A stretch of DNA of 64,000 nt from Aquiluna sp. (GTDB lineage Bacteria > Actinomycetota > Actinomycetes > Actinomycetales > Microbacteriaceae), in NCBI GenBank assembly GCA_028144365.1, contig JAOGAX010000001.1, positions 1 through 64,000 of the forward strand. Direction: 5' to 3'. The notes beneath the pieces are model-generated. The model was given only the letters and a program-made list of their open reading frames with translations. It searched no databases and had not been told where the DNA came from. A program made the position numbers and the translations under genes. This document shows, in pieces, positions 11,125-20,277 of the stretch (its first letter is position 1; the number at the start of each line of letters is the position of its first letter).

Positions 11125-11212
11125 GGAGGTCTGTCCGAGCGGCCGAAGGAGCTGGTCTTGAAAACCAGTGGGCAGAAATGTCTCGTGGGTTCGAATCCCA
11201 CGGCCTCCGCCA
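11125..11212 (+). tRNA. tRNA-Ser (anticodon TGA)
   Basis: Acceptor GGAGGTC/GGCCTCC, long variable arm, GGTTCGAATCC T arm, encoded CCA. Confidence 0.96.
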
Positions 11213-11281
11213 TCATTTTTGCCTGATTGTAAAAACTGTAAGTTCTTTTCAGCGGTCATCTATACCCAATTGTTATTCGAA

Positions 11282-11295
11282 TGTAACCGCTTACA
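11282..11295. promoter_or_regulatory. LacI-type operator candidate TGTAACCGCTTACA
   Basis: Inverted repeat TGTAA-CCGC-TTACA with central CG, about 90 bp upstream of a sugar SBP. Confidence 0.6.
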
Positions 11296-11387
11296 GTTTC
11301 TTTACAGTTCGGATGTTATTTATTCTTAGTTCACGCCTTACTTCGTGAGGTGCGGGCTTTATTGCCTAAATCATCGAAAGGACACAA

Positions 11388-12779
11388 ATGTCAACACTAC
11401 GTCGTCGCTTGGTTGCAGTAGGTGCAACCGCGATCGCGTCAACTCTCGTGATTGCTGGTTGTGCAGCAACCGAGGAGGAGACCACAAGTGGCTCAACCGG
11501 AGGAGACTCTGGCAGCACTGAAGAGACCATGGAAGGCTGCGACTTCTACGCGGACTACATGGGCAACGAGGGCACTGAGGTGGAGATCTACACCACAATC
11601 ATTGACCCAGAGGCCTCACTCTTTATCGACTCATTCGGTGAGTTCGAGGAGTGCACCGGCATCACCATCAACTGGAACGGATCTCAGGACTTCGAGACTC
11701 AGATTCAGGTTCGTGCCGAGGGTGGCACCGCTCCTGAGCTAGCCATCTTCCCTCAGCCAGGTCTGCTTGCTGACATGGCGAGGACCGGCTACATGGTCGC
11801 AGCTCCTCAGCAGGTTGCTGACTCAGTAGACGCTAACTACACCGCTGACTGGAAGGTCTACGGAACCGTTGATGGTGTCTTCTACGCTGCGCCACTTGGT
11901 GCAAACGTGAAGTCCTTCGTCTGGTACTCACCAAAGACTTTTGCTGACAACGGCTGGACCATTCCAACCACCTGGGACGAGCTGCTAGCTCTTTCCGACA
12001 CCATCGCAGCATCTGGCGCTAGCCAGCCATGGTGTGTAGGTGTTGAGTCTGGTGTTGCAACCGGTTGGGCAGCTACCGACTGGATGGAAGACCTCATGCT
12101 CCGCTTCCAGGACGCTGAGACCTACGACCGTTGGGTATCAAACGACCTAGCCTTCAACTCACCTGAGGTTCTTGAGGTAATCAACGAGGCAGACAAGATT
12201 CTGCGTAACCCAGATTACGTTGGAAACGTTCAGGCGATTGCCGCGACTTCCTTCGCTACCGCTGGTGGTGGCCTAGTTGACGGCAGCTGTGCAATGCACC
12301 GTCAGGCATCGTTCATCGGTGGAATCTTGGCCGCTGACTTCGGCGCTCAGATTGTTACCCCAGAGGACACCGACGTCGAGGGTGGAATTACCACCTTCTA
12401 CTTCCCAGGTGTTTCCGCTGACAACCGCCCTGCCCTCGGTGGTGGCGAGTTCGTTGGTGCCTTCTCTGACCGCCCAGAGGTTCAGGCAGTACAGCACTAC
12501 CTGACCACCGCTGAGTGGAACAACAAGAAGGCTGCAGACGGTGGATCATGGTTCTCCGCTCACCTAGGCCTAAAGCAGGAGAGCGTTGCTGACCCAGTAA
12601 ACAAGGTCGCAGTTGACATCCTTCAGAACGCCTCAACCTTCCGCTTCGACGCATCTGACCTGATGCCAGGAGCTGTTGGTGCAGGTACCTTCTGGACCGA
12701 GATGACCGCTTGGTTCGCAGAGGGCAAGGACAGCCAGGCAGTGCTAGACGCTATTCAGGCGTCCTGGCCAGCCGACTAG
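11388..12779 (+). CDS. ABC sugar transporter substrate-binding lipoprotein (alpha-glucoside AglE-like)
   Basis: Lipobox LVIAGC; family 1 extracellular SBP; followed by two MalF/MalG-like permeases. Confidence 0.9.
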   Translation: MSTLRRRLVAVGATAIASTLVIAGCAATEEETTSGSTGGDSGSTEETMEGCDFYADYMGNEGTEVEIYTTIIDPEASLFIDSFGEFEECTGITINWNGSQDFETQIQVRAEGGTAPELAIFPQPGLLADMARTGYMVAAPQQVADSVDANYTADWKVYGTVDGVFYAAPLGANVKSFVWYSPKTFADNGWTIPTTWDELLALSDTIAASGASQPWCVGVESGVATGWAATDWMEDLMLRFQDAETYDRWVSNDLAFNSPEVLEVINEADKILRNPDYVGNVQAIAATSFATAGGGLVDGSCAMHRQASFIGGILAADFGAQIVTPEDTDVEGGITTFYFPGVSADNRPALGGGEFVGAFSDRPEVQAVQHYLTTAEWNNKKAADGGSWFSAHLGLKQESVADPVNKVAVDILQNASTFRFDASDLMPGAVGAGTFWTEMTAWFAEGKDSQAVLDAIQASWPAD

Positions 12780-12799
12780 TCTGTTCTAGTAGACAGAGC

Positions 12800-12838
12800 A
12801 ACTCGAGGGGCTCGGCAACGGGCCCCTCGAGTTCTTCC
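12800..12838 (+). terminator. Strong intergenic stem-loop between SBP and permease genes
   Basis: AACTCGAGGGGC-TCGGCAACGG-GCCCCTCGAGTT perfect 12-bp stem. Confidence 0.8.
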
Positions 12839-12853
12839 TAAGTAAAGAATGGG

Positions 12854-13873
12854 ATGGGGATCTTGACGTTTGGCATTTTGACTGCCAGAGAGACTGGCTG
12901 GGACGTAATTGCTCCTAATCTCACAATCACCATTTTTGGCCTACTTACTTTTGCGGCAGTAATTTTCTTACTCTTCGTAATCGGAGAGCGCTCGAGCGTC
13001 AAAGCTCAAGAGTGGGTCAAGTACCTGGTATTTCTGGTACCAGCTCTTTTTCTTCTCACAATCGGCCTGATCTATCCGGCCATTAGAACCCTGTTTCTGT
13101 CTTTCATGGACGCCAGGGGCGAGAACTTCATAGGTTTTGAAAACTACATCTGGGCGTTTACGAAGCCCGAGATTTTGGTAGTACTTAGAAACACAATTAT
13201 TTGGACACTTGCGGTCCCTATCTTTTCCACAACCATTGGCCTTGGAATCGCCTACTTCACCGACAGAATGAAGCGCGGTGCCTGGGTCAAGTCGCTGATT
13301 TTTATGCCCATGGCTATCTCGTTCGTGGGTGCTTCGGTTATTTGGCGGTTTGTCTACACATACGAGCCAAACCTAAACAAGCCTGACATTGGTCTCATGA
13401 GCGCATTGGCGAAAGCCATCGGTATTGCGGATCCGCCAATTTGGCTTATCGAAGCTCCAATGAACACATTCCTGCTCATTGCCGTAATGGTCTGGATTCA
13501 GACTGGTTTTGCGATGGTCGTGCTTGGGGCTGCAATGAAGAACATTCCCGACGAAATCGTCGAGGCATCGATGCTGGATGGGGCTAGCCAGTGGCGCAGA
13601 TTCAGCCAAATAACGGTCCCCATGATTCGTTCGACGATTGTCGTCGTTGTCACCACCGTTTTGATTGGAACGCTCAAGGTATTCGATATCGTTCGCACCA
13701 TGACGGGCGGTAACTTCGAGACCAACGTCGTGGCCAATGAAATGTTTAACCAGGCTTTCCAGCAAAGAAACTATGGAACCGGTAGCGCCCTGGCCATACT
13801 CCTATTCCTTGGAGTGATCCCGATTGTCGCTTACAACATCAGACAACTTCGCCGCGAAAGGACGGAACGCTAA
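12854..13873 (+). CDS. ABC sugar transporter permease (MalF-like)
   Basis: EAA loop EIVEASMLDGASQWRRFSQITVP. Confidence 0.9.
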   Translation: MGILTFGILTARETGWDVIAPNLTITIFGLLTFAAVIFLLFVIGERSSVKAQEWVKYLVFLVPALFLLTIGLIYPAIRTLFLSFMDARGENFIGFENYIWAFTKPEILVVLRNTIIWTLAVPIFSTTIGLGIAYFTDRMKRGAWVKSLIFMPMAISFVGASVIWRFVYTYEPNLNKPDIGLMSALAKAIGIADPPIWLIEAPMNTFLLIAVMVWIQTGFAMVVLGAAMKNIPDEIVEASMLDGASQWRRFSQITVPMIRSTIVVVVTTVLIGTLKVFDIVRTMTGGNFETNVVANEMFNQAFQQRNYGTGSALAILLFLGVIPIVAYNIRQLRRERTER

Positions 13874-14814
13874 TGACTCAATTGGCACCCAAACCAAGCG
13901 GTTTGAAGCTAACCAAGGGCCGCCGCAAGGTAAAAGACGCCTTCAGCTCACCATGGGCCTCATTCTTCGCGATTGTCATCGCACTGCTCTGGACGATTCC
14001 GACCTTTGGTCTACTGGTTACCTCATTCAGGCCCAAGGTTGACATCGTCACCACGGGTTGGTGGACATTCTTCAGCAATCCAAATGTGACTCTCGAGAAC
14101 TACCAGAGCGTCTTCCTGCAGGGAAACAACGTGACGCCACCGCTGAGCCAATACATCTTCAATAGCTTCGCAATCACGATTCCAGCGGCCGTCTTCCCTC
14201 TGACAATTGCGGTGTTTGCCGCCTATGCTCTGGCCTGGTTTGAATTCAAGGGCCGGGACTTCATCTTCTTCTCGATCTTCGCCCTGCAGGTGATTCCTCT
14301 GCAGCTGACACTGATCCCGCTGCTTCAGCTTTTTGCACGCGGTCAGATTGCTGGCGTTCAGGTCCTGCCCGATATGGAGATAACTGGCAGCTACATACCC
14401 ATCTGGATAGCCCACACCATCTTTGGTCTGCCATTGGCTATCTTCTTGCTGCACAACTTCTTGCGTCAGATACCGAGGGAGCTCGTGGAGGCGGCAAGAG
14501 TGGACGGTGCCGGCTGGTTCATGCTTTTCAGAAAGATCATCTTCCCGCTGTCTATCCCTGCGATTGCCTCGTTCGCGATCTTCCAGTTCCTCTGGGTTTG
14601 GAACGACCTTCTGGTCGGATTGACCTTTGGAGGTGGTGTTCGAGAGATTGCTCCGCTCACCGTGAGGCTGGCCGAGATGGTCGGTACTAGGGGCTCGGGT
14701 TGGGAAGTTCTCACGGCAGGAGCATTTATCTCAATGATTGTGCCGCTGATTGTCTTCTTTACTCTCCAGCGCTACTTCATACGAGGTTTGCTGGCCGGAT
14801 CGGTTAAGGGCTAG
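13873..14814 (+). CDS. ABC sugar transporter permease (MalG-like)
   Basis: EAA loop ELVEAARVDGAGWFMLFRKIIFPLSIPA. Confidence 0.92.
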   Translation: MTQLAPKPSGLKLTKGRRKVKDAFSSPWASFFAIVIALLWTIPTFGLLVTSFRPKVDIVTTGWWTFFSNPNVTLENYQSVFLQGNNVTPPLSQYIFNSFAITIPAAVFPLTIAVFAAYALAWFEFKGRDFIFFSIFALQVIPLQLTLIPLLQLFARGQIAGVQVLPDMEITGSYIPIWIAHTIFGLPLAIFLLHNFLRQIPRELVEAARVDGAGWFMLFRKIIFPLSIPAIASFAIFQFLWVWNDLLVGLTFGGGVREIAPLTVRLAEMVGTRGSGWEVLTAGAFISMIVPLIVFFTLQRYFIRGLLAGSVKG

Positions 14815-16196
14815 CCCCTAGCTTCAACCATCGCCTTAATCAGCTTCGCGCTGTCCTTTGGCGTCCTCACTTGAGTCACGTGGTCAACGTAGATGATTCC
14901 AAAGCGCTTGGCTAGTCCCTCGGCCCACTCGATGTTGTCAAGTAGCGACCAGGCGAAGTAGCCCCTGAGGTCAACACCTTGGTCTTTGGCATCCAAAGCT
15001 GCCGAGATGTGGTCGAGGAAGTAGCTCACTCTGCCTTCGTCATGAACCTCGCCGTCTACAAGCTTGTCATCGAAAGCGCCGCCGTTTTCGGTTATGTATA
15101 GCGGGACACCTGGCAGGCGGTCCGCAGTTTGTTTCAGCGTGCTGGTAATCGAGGGGGCGTGAATCTCCCAACCCATCTCGGTCCTTGGCTCGAGTGGGTT
15201 CATTGCTGCCCCAGCCGGTGTTCCGGGGAAAAGCGAGAAGTCCTGGCCAACCGCCTTCTTGGATTGTTCGCTAGCTGCAATCAGTCGAAACGGGGTGTAG
15301 TAGTTGATGCCAAGCCAATCTATTGGCGCGGCAATCTTCTTTAGCTGCTCCTGATCCACAAAAGCCCAGTCGGTAATGTCTTTGGTCCGCTCGATCAGCT
15401 GGCCATCCATCGGTCGTCCAGCAAGTAGGTCTAGCCAGAAGCGATTTTGGAGTAGGTCGACGTAGTCAGCTACCGGCTCAACCTCGGCATCGTCGGCGAT
15501 GACGGTTGTGAGGTTCAGGACGGTTCCGAGGTTGCTCAGTCCGTGTGAACGGAGAACTTCTAGGCCCGAGGCATGTGCCGTCATGAGCCGGTAGGCAGCC
15601 TCAAGACCTTTGGCAGGATCTCCGTGCCCTGGGGCGTGAATCTTTGTGGCATAGCCCAAGAAGGCCGAAACCCAGGGCTCATTCAGTGTTGCCCACATCG
15701 AAACTCGGTCACCAAGACGTTTAGCCACCAGGTCTGTGTAGTCGGCGAAGTGTTTGTGAATATCGCTGTTGTTCCAACCGCCAATGGCCTCGAGCTCACT
15801 TGGGAGATCCCAGTGATAGAGGGTTAGCACCGGCTTTATGTTCCTCTTAATCAGTCCGTCTACTAGGCGCTCATAAAAACCCAGGCCTTGCTCGCTTGCA
15901 CCTTTTGCCTGCGGCATCACCCTGGGCCAGGAAACCGAGAATCTATAGGCATCGACCCCCAGCCAGGCTAGGTGGTCGAGGTCCTCTTCCAACCTATTTA
16001 CATGGTCACAGGCAGGGTCTGCGACTGTGCCATCGGCAATGTTTCCGGGAACGGCAGCAAAGTCGTCCCAGATGCTGCGACCTCGCCCTGCGCTATCGCC
16101 CTCGACCTGCCAAGAGGCGGTCGCAGCGCCAACAATGAAATCGCTGGGAATTCTTTGGGAAAGGTTGTTTATTGCCGTAGTGTCTAACATAACCAA
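14811..16196 (-). CDS. Beta-glucosidase, GH1
   Basis: TLNEPW (acid/base) and YITENGGAFDD (nucleophile) motifs. Confidence 0.95.
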   Translation of the reverse strand: MVMLDTTAINNLSQRIPSDFIVGAATASWQVEGDSAGRGRSIWDDFAAVPGNIADGTVADPACDHVNRLEEDLDHLAWLGVDAYRFSVSWPRVMPQAKGASEQGLGFYERLVDGLIKRNIKPVLTLYHWDLPSELEAIGGWNNSDIHKHFADYTDLVAKRLGDRVSMWATLNEPWVSAFLGYATKIHAPGHGDPAKGLEAAYRLMTAHASGLEVLRSHGLSNLGTVLNLTTVIADDAEVEPVADYVDLLQNRFWLDLLAGRPMDGQLIERTKDITDWAFVDQEQLKKIAAPIDWLGINYYTPFRLIAASEQSKKAVGQDFSLFPGTPAGAAMNPLEPRTEMGWEIHAPSITSTLKQTADRLPGVPLYITENGGAFDDKLVDGEVHDEGRVSYFLDHISAALDAKDQGVDLRGYFAWSLLDNIEWAEGLAKRFGIIYVDHVTQVRTPKDSAKLIKAMVEARG

Positions 16197-16220
16197 AGTC
16201 TAGTTTTCATAGGCAGACGA

Positions 16221-17438
16221 TTGAGCCAATCAGAGTTCCAATTTATTGAACCAGAGCGCCCCAAGCGGAGGCGCTGGATTCGCTATTTACTCCTTGTCAT
16301 TGCTGCAACGGTGACAGTTGCAATGGTGACCCTTGGAGGTGGCGTCGTTTATGTTTCGACACAACTCAGAGCTGCTGGCATTGAGGTGTTTTCAACAGAC
16401 GGCGAAACGTTTGACCTTCCAACCGCCGAGGAAATCAACGGCCCAATCAACCTTCTACTTATAGGTTCAGATACCCGCGAGGGCCAGGGCTCAACTGCCT
16501 ATGGACCGGTTGGTGCAGAGCTTGCGGACGTGATTATTCTCCTTCACATCAACGAGGAGCGCTCCAACGCGGTAGCGATGAGCTTTCCAAGAGACCTGAT
16601 GATTGCAGTTCCCGAGTGTCCCAACCCCGAGGGTGGTGCGCCATACCCGGCTAAAGAGTTTGCACAGATTAACGCAACCATGAACTACGGGGGCCCTGCC
16701 TGCACGCTCCTTGCCGTGCAATCGCTCACGGGCATAGAGATCCCCTATCTAGCCATGATTGATTTCAAGGGTGTTATTGCAATGAGCGAAGCGGTTGGTG
16801 GTGTTGATGTCTGTGTGGCAGAGCCAATCAACGACGACTACACACAGCTTTATCTAGATGCCGGAGAGCACACCCTCATCGGTGAGGAGGCACTTGCCTT
16901 CTTGCGAACCCGACATGGAGTTGGCGATGGCTCTGACCTGTCTCGAATATCAAACCAACAGGTCTTCCTGACTTCGCTGGTGAGAAAGCTAAAAGACGAG
17001 GGTGCTCTGACAAACCCCTTCACCATGTTCCGCCTCGGCACCGCAGCTCTCAACAACATGACGCTTTCAAGAAGCCTTACCGACCTGGGCGTTATTTATG
17101 GCATGGCAAGAGAGGTTAACGACGTTGATCTCGACAAAATTACATTCCTAAAACTTCCTGTCTACGACCTGGAGGGAGACTTTGCTGGTCGAGTTGGGGT
17201 CTCTACCGAGCGAGCAACTCTCCTGTTTGAAAAACTCGCAAACGATGAGCCCTTAGTTCTGGCGGAGCCAAACATCGGGCCCGGTGCGGTGGTGGCCGAA
17301 GACAGTGTCCCGGTTGAAGATGCTGCCGAGGCAGATGTTGACGTCGAGCAATCGACAGAGGCAGCCAGTGAATCTGAGGATGTGCTACCCGACTGGGTTC
17401 AGGGCACCAACGCCTCGGTCAAGAGCTGCTCAAGCTAG
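16221..17438 (+). CDS. LytR-CpsA-Psr (LCP) family protein
   Basis: LLIGSDTREGQGS, SFPRDLMI, FLRTRHGVGDGSDLSRISNQQ. Confidence 0.92.
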   Translation: MSQSEFQFIEPERPKRRRWIRYLLLVIAATVTVAMVTLGGGVVYVSTQLRAAGIEVFSTDGETFDLPTAEEINGPINLLLIGSDTREGQGSTAYGPVGAELADVIILLHINEERSNAVAMSFPRDLMIAVPECPNPEGGAPYPAKEFAQINATMNYGGPACTLLAVQSLTGIEIPYLAMIDFKGVIAMSEAVGGVDVCVAEPINDDYTQLYLDAGEHTLIGEEALAFLRTRHGVGDGSDLSRISNQQVFLTSLVRKLKDEGALTNPFTMFRLGTAALNNMTLSRSLTDLGVIYGMAREVNDVDLDKITFLKLPVYDLEGDFAGRVGVSTERATLLFEKLANDEPLVLAEPNIGPGAVVAEDSVPVEDAAEADVDVEQSTEAASESEDVLPDWVQGTNASVKSCSS

Positions 17439-17479
17439 TTTCTAAAGCAAAGCGTTTTCTTATAGGCTTTCAGGGCACT

Positions 17480-17573
<94 letters not shown>

Positions 17574-17663
17574 AGATTCCTTCCTTTAATCCGAGCTCTT
17601 AGTCCTCTGGTTTAGGGGGTTATCTTCACCGGCTGAGTCCGTTAGACTCGGCTTCTGCACCAG

Positions 17664-17736
17664 GCGCCTGTAGCTCAATGGATAGAGCATCTGACTACGG
17701 ATCAGAAGGTTGGGGGTTCGAGTCCCTCCAGGCGTG
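17664..17736 (+). tRNA. tRNA-Arg (anticodon ACG)
   Basis: GCGCCTGTAGCTCAATGGATAGAGCATCTGACTACGGATCAGAAG...GGTTCGAGTCCCTCCAGGCGTG; CCA not encoded. Confidence 0.96.
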
Positions 17737-17777
17737 CTGAAACCCATCAAGAATTTCACGACTTGATGGGTTTCTTA
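17701..17777 (+). repeat. Direct repeat copy 1 (att-like left boundary): tRNA-Arg 3' half plus terminator
   Basis: 77 nt, 75/77 identical to 37902-37978 by direct comparison. Confidence 0.95.
17740..17776 (+). terminator. tRNA-Arg terminator hairpin
   Basis: AAACCCATCAAG-aatttcacga-CTTGATGGGTTT stem-loop. Confidence 0.85.
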
Positions 17778-18092
17778 CTTTTATTGCTATCTGGCCTTTG
17801 AGCAGGAAGCACAGAACCAAGAACAGCAGCTAGATAAAAACCCAAAAGCTAACTTTTTAGAGGATGTCTGCCAAATTGTCAACCAAGTTATCAACAGACT
17901 AGAGCGCGAAACGAGCTCTGCGCGTTGTTCGGTTAATCTCCAGCGGGTCGTTTTTCCACGACGTAACTCACTAAGTACTAACTACTAACCCAAGGTCTAG
18001 GCCGGGGGGGTTAGTCATAAACCATAGGATTGGCTCCGGAACAAGAAGTCGATTTGTTATGGTCGGACCATCGGTGATTTGAAGGGTTATAC

Positions 18093-18944
18093 ATGCGGAG
18101 TGTTCTTGTAACTGGCGGGTCTGGAAAACTGGGAAAGTTTGTAGTTCGACACCTTATGGAGTCGGGCTGGAACGTTACGAGCATTGACCGAGTTCCGCAT
18201 CCAGACTCCAGAGTGTGGAGCACCATCGTTGACCTTCTTGATAGCGGTTCTGTAATGGATTTGATGACGGGTGCCAATGAACGCCATAGCAAACTCGATG
18301 CCGTTGTCCATTTAGCCGCTATTCCAGCTCCTGGCCTTCAATCCGATAAGGCGACTATAAACAACAACTTAAACTCCACTCTCAATGTCTTTATGGCTGC
18401 GAGGAATGCCGGAATCAAAAAGGTCGTATTCGCTTCCAGTGAGACAGTTCTGGGGCTTCCTTTTGACACACCACCACCCTATGTCCCCGTTGACGAGGAG
18501 TATGAGCCGCGGCCAGAATCCTTCTATTCGCTCTCAAAAGTTCTTGAGGAGCGTCTCGCCAAAGAGCTTTGCCGGTGGGATCATGAGCTTTCGATGGTTG
18601 GACTGCGGTTTTCGAATGTAATTGATCCGATTGAATACCCAAGCTTTGAAGACTTCCAAGACGATGCAATCAAACGGAAGTGGAACCTTTGGGGATACAT
18701 AGATGCCCGTGATGGTGCTCTAGCAGTTGAGAAGGCCCTCGACTACGAGACTCCTGGCTTCGAACCATTCATCATTGCCAGCCCTGACTCAGTTATGCGC
18801 ATGACGAATACCCAGCTCCTCCAAGAGGTGTTTCCAGAAGTTGCCTTGAGGCGACAGGTTTCGGAGCACGAAACCCTTCTGGGTATTGAAAAGGCGAAGA
18901 GGCTTCTAGGGTTTAACCCAAGTAACTCTTGGCGGGATCTATAG
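18093..18944 (+). CDS. NAD-dependent epimerase/dehydratase or sugar dehydrogenase (extended SDR)
   Basis: TGGSGKLGKFV nucleotide-binding motif, YSLSK catalytic motif. Confidence 0.85.
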   Translation: MRSVLVTGGSGKLGKFVVRHLMESGWNVTSIDRVPHPDSRVWSTIVDLLDSGSVMDLMTGANERHSKLDAVVHLAAIPAPGLQSDKATINNNLNSTLNVFMAARNAGIKKVVFASSETVLGLPFDTPPPYVPVDEEYEPRPESFYSLSKVLEERLAKELCRWDHELSMVGLRFSNVIDPIEYPSFEDFQDDAIKRKWNLWGYIDARDGALAVEKALDYETPGFEPFIIASPDSVMRMTNTQLLQEVFPEVALRRQVSEHETLLGIEKAKRLLGFNPSNSWRDL

Positions 18945-19062
18945 CCTCGAGGCTTGACAACCGCCCCCATTAGTCAAAGCTCGAAGTCGAACTCGGATGG
19001 CTTTTCAACACCCGCGCAATCTTCCTCGCTCTACCATGATTCGAGATGACCACGTGGAATGG

Positions 19063-19944
19063 CTACGGTCTTAGTTCATCACCAAAGTACTTTGACGGAG
19101 GGACCCCGTAGGCGGCTGCGAATACCCGCGAAAAGTAAAGAGGATCTTGAAAGCCAAGTTCCAAAGCAACCTCATTCACCCTCATGCTCGTTGTTCTGAG
19201 AAGGTCTGCAGCTGCAAGCAGCCTCTGCTGATTTGCCCACGCCGCCAAGGATTGGCCCGTGTGACGGGAAAAGAGTCTCGCTGCGGTCGAAGGGCTGCAG
19301 TTCCCAGCTCGGGAGACTTCAGCGACACTCCAGTGCTCGCTAAGTTCAGAATTTATGAAGTCCATCATTAGTTGAAGAGTAACCGGAATTCCTTTTGACT
19401 TTGAAGGAACTGACTCCGCCTCCAGCGCCTCTTGGATAAACAAGTCCCCAAGTGCCCGCATTTTGGACTCAGTTGGAGCTTGATACAGAAATGAATTCAC
19501 CGCGAAGGTTCCAAGCTGAATAAAGTTGCGACCTTTGTCGGAGCGTGCCGAAGTAAGTATGACCTCCTTGCTCGAGTCACCGGGACCCCTCCAATTAACT
19601 CCCACCAAAGGGTCACCCTTCAGGACGCCAACCCTTGCTTCGACGGGTGCCGAAAGGCTGTGCCAAGGAATTATGTGGACCGTCCCCACATGAAAAGGAC
19701 TCACATCACTTGGGCAATAAGAAATTTCATGGCCCCAGGGCAACCGCAGAATTTGGCTTGAGTCGAGAATTATCTCTTGACTGTTAGCGACAATTTTTCC
19801 CGAGCCTCGGACTACCCAGATAAAGCAGACTGTCTCAACACGCTTGTGGTGAACAACCTCGCCCACTCGGAATCTGTACCAATTGGCCCCCACCGCCGCT
19901 GGGCCGCCAATCGAGCTCTCCTCAAGGTTTCGTGCTTTATCCAT
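19063..19944 (-). CDS. AraC family transcriptional regulator
   Basis: C-terminal double HTH: EVALELGFQDPLYFSRVFAAAYGVPPSKY. Confidence 0.93.
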   Translation of the reverse strand: MDKARNLEESSIGGPAAVGANWYRFRVGEVVHHKRVETVCFIWVVRGSGKIVANSQEIILDSSQILRLPWGHEISYCPSDVSPFHVGTVHIIPWHSLSAPVEARVGVLKGDPLVGVNWRGPGDSSKEVILTSARSDKGRNFIQLGTFAVNSFLYQAPTESKMRALGDLFIQEALEAESVPSKSKGIPVTLQLMMDFINSELSEHWSVAEVSRAGNCSPSTAARLFSRHTGQSLAAWANQQRLLAAADLLRTTSMRVNEVALELGFQDPLYFSRVFAAAYGVPPSKYFGDELRP

Positions 19945-20082
19945 AGCACATTCCTATAAACACCCGCATCTCCATGTAATTTTGCCCAATATTGGTCAGA
20001 TTATCCATAAATTGCAATTTTGCGACATGGCGTTGATTTCCATGGAATCTGTAGATTGGGCTCGAAAGAGAAAAGAGAATCG

Positions 20083-20277
20083 ATGAAGATTTCTGTTACT
20101 CAGGATGCATGCGTTGGAGCGGGCCAGTGTGCGTTAGTTGCACCGGAGCTCTTTGATCAAGATGACGAGGGAATTGTTATAGCCTTGCGGCCTGAGGTCC
20201 CGGAGGCTCAAGAGGACCTTGCACGAAAGGCAGCCTCACTTTGCCCGGCCAGGGCGATTCAGCTGATTGAGAGCTAG
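20083..20277 (+). CDS. Ferredoxin, [3Fe-4S]-type P450 partner
   Basis: MKISVTQDACVGAGQCALVAPELFDQDDEG...ASLCPARAI, three-Cys pattern; start at ATG 20083. Confidence 0.92.
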   Translation: MKISVTQDACVGAGQCALVAPELFDQDDEGIVIALRPEVPEAQEDLARKAASLCPARAIQLIES

